Shown here in pieces: positions 7,527 to 15,361 of a stretch of 18,414 bases of DNA. The DNA lies in assembly GCA_024743015.1 (NCBI GenBank), contig JANSXJ010000023.1:1-18414 (forward strand), written 5' to 3'. Origin of the DNA: Hyphomonas sp. GTDB lineage: Bacteria; Pseudomonadota; Alphaproteobacteria; Caulobacterales; Hyphomonadaceae. Numbering within the stretch: the stretch's first letter is position 1; every line of letters starts with the position of its first letter. The notes under the pieces were generated by a model, which saw only the letters and a list, made by a program, of their open reading frames with translations, ran no database searches and was not told the DNA's origin. A program made the position numbers and the translations under genes.

Positions 7527-7554
7527 TTGTCGCGATCTGTCAAAACTCTGACAT
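7527..7554 (+). promoter_or_regulatory. Phased half-sites, candidate AraC operator upstream of the NmrA gene
   Basis: GTCG 7529-7532, GTCA 7539-7542 and TGAC 7549-7552 are spaced 10 bp each; the last two form a perfect TGTCA-N6-TGACA inverted repeat. The segment 7527-7560 aligns without gaps to 6355-6388, sharing TTGTC, GTCA and TGACATTT. It lies 71-98 bp before the NmrA start codon. Confidence 0.5.
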
Positions 7555-7624
7555 TTGCGGGCAAGAGCCCCCGGACCATTTTTCATAACTATTGGCTTGC
7601 AGATACTGAAAAAGGAGCAAGTCA

Positions 7625-8470
7625 ATGAACTTCCTGCGCAAAAAGAAAAACCTCACCCTTGTTCTTGGCGGTACAGGTAAAACCGGGCGCCGCGTCGCCG
7701 AACGCCTGAACGCCAAGGGACATGAGGTCCGTGTCGGGTCGCGCTCGGCTGTCCCGTCCTTCGACTGGGACAATGAGAAAAGCTGGGATGCGGCACTGAA
7801 GGATGTGACCGCGGCCTACATCACTTATGCCCCAGACCTCGCCATGCCCGGTGCCCCCGACGCGATCCAGGCCTTTGTAGAATTCGCCAAGCGGCGAGGT
7901 GTGAAGCGCCTCGTTCTTCTGTCAGGACGCGGCGAAGAGGAGGCGCAGGCGTGCGAGCGCATCGTTCAGAATGCAGGGCTAGAATGGACCATCGTCCGCG
8001 CCAGCTGGTTCAATCAGAATTTCTCTGAAGGCGCTTTCATCGACATGGTGCTCGGCGGCACAATCACGCTGCCTGCTGGCGATCAAGTCGAGCCTTTTGT
8101 GGATGTCGACGATATCGCAGATGTCGCGGTCGCCGCCTTGAGCGAAGATCATCACAATGGTCAGGTCTATGAAGTCACAGGTCCCCGTTTGATGACGATT
8201 GCCGATATCGCGGCGGACCTATCTGAAGCGACAGGGCGCGAGATTGCGTATGTCGATGTTCCGCACGAAGCATTTGTTGGCGAAGTTGAGGGTTCAGGTG
8301 CGCCAAAAGATGTCGTCTGGATGCTGGACTATCTCTTCTCCACCGTTCTCGACGGGCGCAATGCCTACCTCTGCGACGGCGTTCAGCGCGCGCTTGGTCG
8401 TCCGCCCAAGGATTTTGCTGACTATGCCCGCGATGTCGCCGCCACAGGAGCGTGGAAGGCGGCGGCATAG
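7625..8470 (+). CDS. NmrA-like NAD(P)-binding Rossmann-fold protein (atypical SDR)
   Basis: This 281-residue protein opens with a beta strand and the dinucleotide-binding loop GGTGKTGRR (residues 15-23). AYITYAPDL, RGVKRLVLLSGRG and LEWTIVRASWFNQNFSEG follow, the pattern of NmrA/atypical short-chain dehydrogenase proteins. The usual Tyr-x-x-x-Lys catalytic pair is not evident, as is common in this group. Members act as NAD(P)H-dependent reductases (for example on quinones) or as redox sensors; which applies here is unknown. A clear AAGGAG ribosome site lies 7-8 bp before the ATG. It is the first gene of the run that continues at 8555. Its GC content looks higher than that of the protease cassette. 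Confidence 0.85.
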   Translation: MNFLRKKKNLTLVLGGTGKTGRRVAERLNAKGHEVRVGSRSAVPSFDWDNEKSWDAALKDVTAAYITYAPDLAMPGAPDAIQAFVEFAKRRGVKRLVLLSGRGEEEAQACERIVQNAGLEWTIVRASWFNQNFSEGAFIDMVLGGTITLPAGDQVEPFVDVDDIADVAVAALSEDHHNGQVYEVTGPRLMTIADIAADLSEATGREIAYVDVPHEAFVGEVEGSGAPKDVVWMLDYLFSTVLDGRNAYLCDGVQRALGRPPKDFADYARDVAATGAWKAAA

Positions 8471-8554
8471 AGCCTCATCAACAACCGTCCCAGGGCGATC
8501 ACCCCCCTTGGACGCTCCACTCAAACTTCTCAATCATTACCGGGACACGAAACC

Positions 8555-9058
8555 ATGACCTATGAATGGACACTTTACTTTTGCCTCTTTCTAGCGCTCT
8601 GGAGCGCTGTGATCGGAGGTGTGTTTTCAGCCTTCTCTGAATTTGTGATGTCAGGGCTGCTGCGAACGGCACCGGCTGGCGGCATCGAAGCGATGCAACA
8701 CATCAACCGTACAGTGATCAAAACCCAGTTCGTTGCAGGGATTCTCTCCATCGCACTCTTTTCAGTCCTGTTTGCGCTTTACAGCACAACAATCTTCGAA
8801 GGTGCCGCTCTTATGACGCTGATCCTCGCCCCAATCGTGTACCTGCCAACGGTCTTCTTCATTACCATCTTTGGCAATGTTCCGATGAACAACAAGCTTG
8901 AACGTCTCGATCACACGAGCTCGGAGGCGGCAGCCTACTGGGTGAAATATGGCCGTGACTGGACCCGCTTGAATCATATTCGCACGCTCGGCAGTGTTTT
9001 GACTGCTGGTCTTTACATCATCGCTGCGATCACCCTCATCACAAGTGGTCAGGTGTAG
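8555..9058 (+). CDS. DUF1772-family four-helix membrane protein
   Basis: This 167-residue protein has four predicted membrane helices (about 5-28, 57-77, 84-108 and 143-163). Family-typical features are the first-helix GGVFSAFSEFVM, the MQHIN segment, NVPMNNKL at 108-115 and a W-x-x-x-NHIRT run before the last helix. DUF1772 relatives include anthrone oxygenase-like proteins of polyaromatic pathways, but most bacterial members are uncharacterised. A role in oxidising an aromatic compound is therefore only possible. It follows the NmrA gene by 84 bp and is separated from the next gene by 2 bp, so it is probably co-transcribed. Confidence 0.8.
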   Translation: MTYEWTLYFCLFLALWSAVIGGVFSAFSEFVMSGLLRTAPAGGIEAMQHINRTVIKTQFVAGILSIALFSVLFALYSTTIFEGAALMTLILAPIVYLPTVFFITIFGNVPMNNKLERLDHTSSEAAAYWVKYGRDWTRLNHIRTLGSVLTAGLYIIAAITLITSGQV

Positions 9059-9060
9059 TC

Positions 9061-10098
9061 ATGGCGATCAAACATTTCTTGCTTCCAGGCCTGGTGGGCA
9101 TTCTGAGCATCTTAATATTTGCAGCAAGCCCGATGGCCTTGGCTCAACCTGTCAATCCTTCTGCAGCCACGATCGATACATCGGACGCAGATCGCTTCGC
9201 GGCTCTGTTCGAAGAAACGGACGGAGCACCGACTGCCATGCAACTTGAGGTCGAATACCTGGCGAATTCTGGGCCAGGTCTGGCGCTAATGGCGCAAACC
9301 CGGTTCCGAGGAGCAGAACAACTTGCTGGTGCAATCGAAGCTGATCCAGGAAAGTATGATCGTGCCATCAGTGTTTGCTTGCCTTTGGCGAAGTCGGCGC
9401 AAGACGATCTGCGGGCGACCTATGCCAAGCTTCACGAGCTTCTGCCGGAATATGACTTACCTCAAGTCTATGCTGTGTTTGGCGCTGGGACATCTGCAGG
9501 CACCGCTGCTCCAGGAGTTCAGGTGCTCGGACTGGAGGTGATCTGCGCTGTCAAATACACCGACGACGAAATCAATGAAACATTCCGCTACTTCTTTGCT
9601 CATGAAAGCGTGCACGCGTTTCAGGGTATGCCGAGTGAACGCGTTATCGCCATAGACCCGCTTCTCGTGGCATCGATCTACGAAGGCATGGCAGACTATA
9701 TCGCTATGACCATAACCGGCCATGCTCCGGACGTAGCGCGCGACGAGTGGGCTAGAGAAAACAGCGATATGGTGTGGTCTCAGTTTGCAGCAGATCGAAA
9801 AGTGCTACAGGAAAGCGCCGCGCGTGGAGAAACGCTCGCGACTCTGTCTCCGGTGGCGCGCGACGCATTTCGACGGTGGCATTTCAATGCCGGGATCGCT
9901 CCGTCAGGCTGGCCCGATGAAGCCGGCTACTGGATCGGTCGTCAGATCGTCACAGCCTATGTGGAGCGATCCGCTAACAAGGATTTGGCCATCCGCGAAC
10001 TGTTAAACCTACAGAACCCCATTGAAGTGCTTCAAGCTTCGGGCCTCGCCGCTCGTCTCAACACTCGTTCGAATACCGAGGAGAATTCCAATGATTAG
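9061..10098 (+). CDS. Exported HExxH zinc metallopeptidase-like protein
   Basis: This 345-residue protein has a signal peptide (about residues 1-28, cleavage near MALA-QP). The middle carries FFAHESVHAFQG, giving the zinc-binding motif His181-Glu182-x-x-His185. IYEGMADYIA follows about 22 residues later, where Glu208 could be the third metal ligand. This arrangement resembles DUF2268-type and related gluzincin-like putative peptidases. Activity and substrate are unknown. The start codon lies 2 bp after the upstream stop, and its own end overlaps the next gene by 8 bp, so translational coupling on both sides is likely. It would act in the periplasm or on the outer face of the membrane. Confidence 0.7.
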   Translation: MAIKHFLLPGLVGILSILIFAASPMALAQPVNPSAATIDTSDADRFAALFEETDGAPTAMQLEVEYLANSGPGLALMAQTRFRGAEQLAGAIEADPGKYDRAISVCLPLAKSAQDDLRATYAKLHELLPEYDLPQVYAVFGAGTSAGTAAPGVQVLGLEVICAVKYTDDEINETFRYFFAHESVHAFQGMPSERVIAIDPLLVASIYEGMADYIAMTITGHAPDVARDEWARENSDMVWSQFAADRKVLQESAARGETLATLSPVARDAFRRWHFNAGIAPSGWPDEAGYWIGRQIVTAYVERSANKDLAIRELLNLQNPIEVLQASGLAARLNTRSNTEENSND

Positions 10099-11353
10099 AG
10101 CATTGGTGCTGTCACTTGTAACGCTGACCGCGGTGGTCGCATGGAACCTATTCGTCTTCTTCGCGACCAGCGGAGGATGGTTCAAACCACCGATCGTAAA
10201 GTCGTACTCATCGCAGGCATTTTCTCTCGCCGTAGAAGAAACAGTTGTCACCGAACACACCGGCAATCTCGGTATGATCCTGATCGAAGGAGGCGAAGTG
10301 GCTGAACGTTATTTCATGTCTACTGGGAAACCCGTTAATGGAGCGTCTGTTTACCAAGTCGCATCGCTGGGCAAATGGATCACTGCCTGGGGTGTGATGG
10401 TGCTGGTCGAAGAGGGGGCAATCAATCTGGATACGCCAATCTCCGACTATCTCACCCGCTGGCAGCTACCTGAGAGTGAATTCGACCCGTCCGGTGTTAC
10501 GGTTCGCCGCTTGCTCAGCCACACCGCCGGACTAGCGGATGGTCTTGGCTATGATGGATTTGAGCGCTCGGAGGCAGTTCAACCTCTTGAAGCGTCGCTG
10601 ACGCGGGCGCTTGACGCCGCGCCCGGCAATTCAGGCATGGTCAAGCTTGGCGCAGAGCCCGGTAGTGAATGGAATTACTCAGGTGGCGGATACACAATCC
10701 TGCAATTGTTGATCGAGGAAGTCTCTGGGCAGTCTTTCTCTCAATTCATGTCGGAGCGCGTATTCGCGCCGCTCGGAATGGAGCGCACTACCTTCAATCA
10801 TGAAGAGGCGATTGGGCTCGGGCTTGTGCAGAATTTTGACCTGAACGGTGATACTGAACCTTTTCGCTGGTATTCCGCTCTTGCTGCCACATCGCTCTTC
10901 ACCACGGCTGATGATCTCACCCATTTCATCAAGGCGCAGGCAACGCCAAGTGCTCAATCCGTCCTGTCGGACCAGTCGCTCGCATTGATACGTACGCCGC
11001 ACGCCTCACAAATGGGCGCAGACATCTGGGGACTCGGGGCCATGCTCTACGCCCCAAATAATAGCGGCGGATACATCATTGGCCATGACGGGAACAATGG
11101 ACCGGCCATCAATACGGTCGCCCGCTTTGACCCTGCGACTGGAGACGGGATCGTTATCCTGTCAACCGGAAGCGAAATGCTTGCGACCGAAATTGCGGGA
11201 GAGTGGGTGTTCTGGAAGACAGGCAATATCGACAGCCTTATGTTCCTGATGTTGTTTGAAGGCATGCTTATGTGGATGGCCCTGGGATCTCTGATCATCG
11301 TGGTCTTCGCTATCGCCGTTGGCTGGAGAAAACGAAAGCCGCAGCCTATTTGA
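10091..11353 (+). CDS. Membrane-anchored serine hydrolase, class C beta-lactamase/esterase family
   Basis: This 420-residue protein has an N-terminal hydrophobic segment (residues ~3-26), a beta-lactamase-fold domain, and a C-terminal membrane helix (about 383-411) ending in basic WRKRK. The nucleophile motif SxxK is Ser92-Leu-Gly-Lys95, the tyrosine motif is Tyr196-Ser-Gly, and HDG (332-334) replaces KTG. This set is typical of class C-like esterases and D-amino-acid peptidases; many are not true beta-lactamases. I use ATG 10091 because GAGGAGA precedes it and the signal segment begins there; the frame is open further upstream. It overlaps the previous gene by 8 bp and is probably the last of that operon. 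Confidence 0.87.
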   Translation: MIRALVLSLVTLTAVVAWNLFVFFATSGGWFKPPIVKSYSSQAFSLAVEETVVTEHTGNLGMILIEGGEVAERYFMSTGKPVNGASVYQVASLGKWITAWGVMVLVEEGAINLDTPISDYLTRWQLPESEFDPSGVTVRRLLSHTAGLADGLGYDGFERSEAVQPLEASLTRALDAAPGNSGMVKLGAEPGSEWNYSGGGYTILQLLIEEVSGQSFSQFMSERVFAPLGMERTTFNHEEAIGLGLVQNFDLNGDTEPFRWYSALAATSLFTTADDLTHFIKAQATPSAQSVLSDQSLALIRTPHASQMGADIWGLGAMLYAPNNSGGYIIGHDGNNGPAINTVARFDPATGDGIVILSTGSEMLATEIAGEWVFWKTGNIDSLMFLMLFEGMLMWMALGSLIIVVFAIAVGWRKRKPQPI

Positions 11354-11406
11354 TCAGTAGACCAAACAGTCTTGCGCATTGATTATCCAGATTTTGTGAC
11401 GTGATC

Positions 11407-11422
11407 AGTCAAAACTTCGACG
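11407..11422 (+). promoter_or_regulatory. Weak third half-site pair upstream of the SnoaL-like gene
   Basis: GTCA (11408-11411) and CGAC (11418-11421) are 10 bp apart with AAACTT between, close to the 7539-7552 site. It lies about 90 bp before the SnoaL-like start. It is nested inside a 7-bp inverted repeat, ACGTGAT (11399-11405) with ATCACGT (11442-11448). Could be a degenerate operator or chance. Confidence 0.3.
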
Positions 11423-11507
11423 CTTAGAGGCAAGATAAGACATCACGTTTTTCGTATCTTTTGGCTTGAGCGCAAAGCTCGATTTTAAATCCAGAGGAAA
11501 CCCAATT

Positions 11508-11879
11508 ATGATTGACACAAAAGTAAAAGCGCAAACCATTGAAGCGCTTGATGCAGAACTGAATGAAGCCATTCTCAACGGCAAAGTACTTGAAGCCTTC
11601 GAAAGCTATTATGCCGAGGACGTGGTGATGCAGGAAAACGATGCTGAACCGACTATTGGGAAGTCAGCAAACCGCATTCGCGAGCAAGAGTTCTTCGGTG
11701 CCATAACAAACTTTCGCGGCGCAGAAGTGCTTGCAACTGGCTCAGGAGAGAACGTGACTTTTTCCCATTGGGTATTTGATTTCACGCACAGAGATTGGGG
11801 AGAGCGCAAGTATCGTCAGGTCGCGGTCCGCACATGGAAAGACGGAAAGATCGTTCGAGAAGTCTTTCACTACGGATAA
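11508..11879 (+). CDS. SnoaL-like / NTF2-fold small protein
   Basis: This 123-residue protein matches the SnoaL-like layout: an N-terminal helix (ALDAELNEAILNGKVLEAFESYYAEDVVMQEN), EPTIGKSANR, then strands ending RQVAVRTWKDGKIVREVFHYG. The family includes polyketide cyclases, isomerases and many small-molecule binding proteins of unknown role. I chose ATG 11508 because AGAGGAAA precedes it at a good distance; the frame is open upstream to 11466 without a better start. It is separated from the serine hydrolase by 154 bp and probably has its own promoter. Confidence 0.8.
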   Translation: MIDTKVKAQTIEALDAELNEAILNGKVLEAFESYYAEDVVMQENDAEPTIGKSANRIREQEFFGAITNFRGAEVLATGSGENVTFSHWVFDFTHRDWGERKYRQVAVRTWKDGKIVREVFHYG

Positions 11880-11954
11880 ACAGATTTTGCCCGGATCTAG
11901 TGACAGCAATGCTCTGGATCCGGAGCAGACAAACTGTGCATGAAAGTGCTGCTC

Positions 11955-12755
11955 ATGACTGAATACCCATCTCTCTTTTTGTCTCATGGCGCGCCGACGC
12001 TTTTAATCGAGAATAGTCCAGCGCGGCGCTATTTGAGTGGCTTAGGTAAACAGTTAGGCGCTCCCAAAGCCATTCTCGTTATATCCGCTCACCATTACAG
12101 TCGCGGGGACAGCGTCGCCGTGACCTCAGGTGTGGCACCAGAAACAATCTATGACTTCTCGGGGTTTCCAGAAGCACTTTATCAAGTCACTTACCCAGCG
12201 CCTGGCGATCCCGAATTTGCAGCCCAAATTATATCTCGCCTAAAGGCGGCAGGCTTTATCGCTGTCGCTGAAGCGAAGCGAGGTTTTGACCATGGTGCCT
12301 GGGTGCCGTTGCATCTGATGTATCCAGACGCCGATATCCCAGTCATTCAGATTTCCATCAACATGCAACAGTCGCCTCAATGGCATTACGATCTCGGGCG
12401 AGTGCTCGCAACATTTCGGCACGAAGGAATTCTGATTGTCGGATCAGGAGGAGCAACGCACAATTTGCGGGCGTTTTTCAAAGGCGAATACGAACTGGAT
12501 GCCGAAAGCCCGGAATGGGTGACGACATTTGCCGACTGGCTTTCAGAACGAATAGAGGCTGGTGATGTCCCAGCGGTTCTGGACGCGGTTGAGTCCGGCC
12601 CTGGTGGGCATAGAAATCATCCGTCCATGGATCATATCTTGCCGCTCTTCGTAGCTATGGGCGCCGGGGGTGAACAAGCGAAAGGTAGCCGGCTACATAA
12701 GAGTTCGACCTATGGCGTGCTCGCCATGGACGCTTACGCTTTCAGCGAAAATTGA
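11955..12755 (+). CDS. LigB-type extradiol ring-cleavage dioxygenase (4,5-DOPA dioxygenase / YgiD-like)
   Basis: This 266-residue protein shows the LigB/DODA family signatures: LFLSHGAP (His11), VISAHH (His46), RGFDHGAWVPLHLMYP (His113, likely catalytic), VGSGGATHNL and NHPSMDHILPL (His222/His227). Relatives such as E. coli YgiD bind zinc or iron through these histidines and open catechol rings; the substrate here is unknown. Starts at 11940 and 11955 are both possible. I prefer 11955, where family similarity begins (MTEYPSLFLSHG), but GGAGCAGA lies upstream of the 11940 ATG. The gene follows the SnoaL-like gene by 75 bp and converges on the LysR gene, whose stop is 37 bp away. Confidence 0.87.
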   Translation: MTEYPSLFLSHGAPTLLIENSPARRYLSGLGKQLGAPKAILVISAHHYSRGDSVAVTSGVAPETIYDFSGFPEALYQVTYPAPGDPEFAAQIISRLKAAGFIAVAEAKRGFDHGAWVPLHLMYPDADIPVIQISINMQQSPQWHYDLGRVLATFRHEGILIVGSGGATHNLRAFFKGEYELDAESPEWVTTFADWLSERIEAGDVPAVLDAVESGPGGHRNHPSMDHILPLFVAMGAGGEQAKGSRLHKSSTYGVLAMDAYAFSEN

Positions 12756-12792
12756 CCAGAGAACCAAAGAGACCCGTTGCGCGCCGCTCTGA

Positions 12793-13716
12793 CTATTTCG
12801 AAGAAATAAACTCAGGCATTCTGCTGGTAATGTGCTCTGCAAAGGCGGTCACGGCAGGTGGTGTCCCGCGGCGAGTTGGTTGCAAGAGGCTGAGCGTTGC
12901 TTCTCCGGACGTCCATTCTGGTAGAACGCCAACAAGGCGACCGATTTTGACGTCGTTTTCGCACACATAGGCTGGAAGCGACACCACGCCCAAGCCCGCT
13001 GCGCAGGCTTCTTTGAGCGTCACCATGTCGTCGCTGCTCAGCCTGGGAATGAATTGAATGAGTTTGGAGGTTTCCCGATGAGAATGGAGCTTCCATTGAC
13101 CTACATCGTTGCGCCATCCGAGACAGAGGCCGCTATGATCTTTCAAGTCGTCAGGCGTAACAGGTTCGCCGAATTCATCCACGTAACGAACAGAGGCGAA
13201 CAACCGCCATTCGACATTTGCAATTCGCTTCTGGATAAGGCTGGAATCTGGCAGATTTTCCACATGCCCTCTGATTGCGAGATCCAGGCCTGCGTCGATG
13301 AGATTGACGAGTTCATTCGTTACGAACTGTCCGATCTCTACTTTTGGGTGCATGCGGAGGAAATCGGATACGAGCGCTTCAAGCGCAAACTGCGCGACGC
13401 CGGGAGAGCATGATATACGGACCTTTCCCGTTAGCGCTTCGCTTCGCTGTTTGATCGCGGCTTCCGCCGCCTGCACCTCCTCCATGACGGCCTTGGCGTG
13501 ACGGAAGAATTCGATGCCCGCATCAGTGATGGCGAATTGGCGGGAGGTTCGCTGGAGGAGCCGCGTTCCCAGCCGCGTTTCCAGCTGCTGAATGTGGCGA
13601 CTGATACGGGACTTCGGGATACCCAGCGCGCGTCCCGCGGGTGCAAATCCCCGCTGCTCCACCACATGAAAGAAGTAGGCGTAATCGTTCAAATCGATTG
13701 TGGAATCCTGGAACAT
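12793..13716 (-). CDS. LysR-family transcriptional regulator
   Basis: This 307-residue protein is of standard LysR length. The N-terminal winged HTH spans about residues 8-66 (NDYAYFFHVVEQRGFAPAGRALGIPKSRISRHIQQLE). A periplasmic-binding-protein-like effector domain follows (VRISCSPGVAQF, LDLAIRGHVENLPDSSL). I chose the ATG at 13716; an ORF extending further upstream to 13818 overlaps the divergent promoter region. The start codon sits inside the palindrome GGAACATGGTTCC (13710-13722), a possible autoregulatory site. It is divergent from the chimeric AraC gene, pirin and hydrolase genes and probably controls them. LysR proteins next to pirin genes often respond to electrophiles or quinones, but the ligand is not shown here. 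Confidence 0.9.
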   Translation of the reverse strand: MFQDSTIDLNDYAYFFHVVEQRGFAPAGRALGIPKSRISRHIQQLETRLGTRLLQRTSRQFAITDAGIEFFRHAKAVMEEVQAAEAAIKQRSEALTGKVRISCSPGVAQFALEALVSDFLRMHPKVEIGQFVTNELVNLIDAGLDLAIRGHVENLPDSSLIQKRIANVEWRLFASVRYVDEFGEPVTPDDLKDHSGLCLGWRNDVGQWKLHSHRETSKLIQFIPRLSSDDMVTLKEACAAGLGVVSLPAYVCENDVKIGRLVGVLPEWTSGEATLSLLQPTRRGTPPAVTAFAEHITSRMPEFISSK

Positions 13717-13772
13717 GGTTCCATTTATAGAACGATAAGTCCTATGTACAAGAATTTCGTTCCCATCGTTCT
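13710..13772. promoter_or_regulatory. Divergent LysR promoter region with inverted repeats
   Basis: The region contains AGAACGAT (13729-13736) and its exact complement ATCGTTCT (13765-13772), 28 bp apart, plus the 13-bp palindrome over the LysR start codon. A divergent intergenic region is the usual place for LysR binding. Confidence 0.45.
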
Positions 13773-13809
13773 GGCAGTACATCCTTAACTCGTAAAGAGG
13801 AGAGGACGC

Positions 13810-14415
13810 ATGTCGCACATTTCATCGGTCAGAGATCAGAAATATTACACCTCGGAACTGACTCCTTTCTTTAGAGAGCCGAGCATCGTTTGGGGTGGGT
13901 TTGAAGCACTCTCATTTGACCGCTGCGCTTTTGCAGTACCCATCAGGCACAACCTCACAAGCCTGTACCGAGCGGCAACAGAGCATTCCCTTATGACGCG
14001 CTCGCGCATCGACTTGGCGGGGAGAGTACGCCGTGTGGTCGCCGACACTCTTAGTGACGGGGTGCCCACTCTATCCGCCGTCGCCTCGGAAATGGGGCTT
14101 GGGCCACGAACCTTGCAGCGACGACTCTCCGACAGCGGACAATCTTTTCAGGGCATCGTGGATCTGGCTCGCAAACGGCTCGCGCTAAGACTGCTGAGAG
14201 AGACAGAGCTTAGTCTCGCCGAAATCGCATTTTTGACAGGGTTCTCAGAGCAGAGCGGCTTCACCCGCGCGTTCAAACGCTGGGCCGGACAAACGCCGCG
14301 TTCATACAGACTCGCAACCAGCTCGGTTGGGAAATCGGGATCTGAGGCGAGCGGTCGATATTCTGGCGGTTCAGAAAAAGAGCGCAATGAAGCTCACTCC
14401 AATCAACTCTCTTAA
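13810..14415 (+). CDS. AraC HTH-domain protein with a pirin-like N-terminus (apparent chimera)
   Basis: This 201-residue protein lacks the sensor domain of full AraC regulators. Residues 74-168 are an AraC two-HTH domain, about four-fifths identical by eye to that of the protein at 6479-7519, including TLQRRLSDSGQSF and EIAFLTGFSEQSGFTRAFKRW. Residues 1-36 align without gaps to residues 1-36 of the pirin at 14440: ELT at 16-18, Pro24, and GF[ED]ALSF at 30-36 are shared in register. Residues ~43-70 match neither clearly. A strong AGAGGAGAGG ribosome site precedes ATG 13810. The C-terminal 30 residues are polar and probably disordered. The likely origin is fusion of a duplicated pirin 5' end with an AraC 3' end. 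It may bind the same operators as the full-length paralog; that is inference. Confidence 0.72.
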   Translation: MSHISSVRDQKYYTSELTPFFREPSIVWGGFEALSFDRCAFAVPIRHNLTSLYRAATEHSLMTRSRIDLAGRVRRVVADTLSDGVPTLSAVASEMGLGPRTLQRRLSDSGQSFQGIVDLARKRLALRLLRETELSLAEIAFLTGFSEQSGFTRAFKRWAGQTPRSYRLATSSVGKSGSEASGRYSGGSEKERNEAHSNQLS

Positions 14416-14439
14416 TCAAACGAAAGAAAGGCAACCCAA

Positions 14440-15321
14440 ATGCCCTATGACTTATGCAATCTAAACGAACAGACTGAGCAAAAAGAACTTACGCAAGTTC
14501 AAGGCAAACCATTTGCGATCGGCGCAGGGTTTGACGCGTTAAGTTTCAAGCACACCATGTATGCGGGAGCCATGGACCCCTTAATCATGGTGGATCACTT
14601 CACCATGACAACCCCCACATTTGGGCCTCACGCCCATGCGGGTCTGTCGGCTGTATCAATTCTGTTTGAGGATAGCGAAGGCATCTTCAACAACAAAGAC
14701 AGCCTCGGAAATGACATCGATTTAATGCCGGGAGATCTCTACTGGCTGAAAGCGGGTCGAGGCGCTGTCCATGATGAAAAACCCCGGGAAGATGCACGAA
14801 CTCACGCGCTGCAGGTCTTCGTAAACCTTCCCGCGCGCATGAAATATGACGCACCGGATTCTCTGCATGTAAAAAAGGCCGACATGCCTGTGATTGTTGG
14901 CCAAGGGTATCGCGTTCGCCTAGTGCTAGGCGAAAGCAATGGGATTAAAGGTGCCAAATCTCCCGCACTCCCAATGACCATTGTGGATGTAGATCTCGAA
15001 GCTGGCGGTTCATTCGAGCATCAAGTGCCAAGCGGACAATCTGCCTGGATATTGGGGGTCGACGGCGCAATTGCCATCCGAGACGGCGATGCGACGGCAG
15101 ATCTCAAATCCGGTGGGTCGGTACCGATCCAAGCCCAGGATCAAACGCAAGATTTGATCATTTCCGGAAATTCAAAAGCGCACTTCGTCATTCTTCAAGC
15201 CGAGCCTTTGCGGGAACCGTTTGTCCAACGCGGTCCCTTCGCGATGACCACCGAAGCGGAAGTTGAAGCCATGTTTGCCGCACATGCTGAAGACGAACTT
15301 GGATCAATCGATGACCTCTAA
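14440..15321 (+). CDS. Pirin-family cupin protein
   Basis: This 293-residue protein has the bicupin pirin layout. The metal-binding residues are all present: His64 and His66 in GPHAHAG, and His111 and Glu113 in GAVHDEKP. Pirins bind Fe(II); some bacterial ones have quercetinase activity or modulate redox and metabolic enzymes. Other recognisable segments are GFDALSFKHTMYAGAMDPLIMVDHF near the start and LPGDLYW-like MPGDLYWLKAGRG before the third ligand. ATG 14440 is preceded by AAGAAAGG. It lies 24 bp after the chimeric AraC gene and 40 bp before the hydrolase, so the three probably form one operon under the divergent LysR regulator. Confidence 0.88.
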   Translation: MPYDLCNLNEQTEQKELTQVQGKPFAIGAGFDALSFKHTMYAGAMDPLIMVDHFTMTTPTFGPHAHAGLSAVSILFEDSEGIFNNKDSLGNDIDLMPGDLYWLKAGRGAVHDEKPREDARTHALQVFVNLPARMKYDAPDSLHVKKADMPVIVGQGYRVRLVLGESNGIKGAKSPALPMTIVDVDLEAGGSFEHQVPSGQSAWILGVDGAIAIRDGDATADLKSGGSVPIQAQDQTQDLIISGNSKAHFVILQAEPLREPFVQRGPFAMTTEAEVEAMFAAHAEDELGSIDDL

Positions 15322-15361
15322 CTCGAATTTCAGCGTCTCAACCAATCAAAAGGAGTGAACC

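Noticed and set aside
11399..11448. Intrinsic terminator after the serine hydrolase
   Set aside because: The 7-bp inverted repeat has a 36-nt loop, too open for a typical terminator despite the following T-rich stretch.
13054..13413. Rightward 119-codon ORF with a plausible-looking composition
   Set aside because: It is fully antisense to the LysR effector domain; the composition follows from the opposite coding strand.
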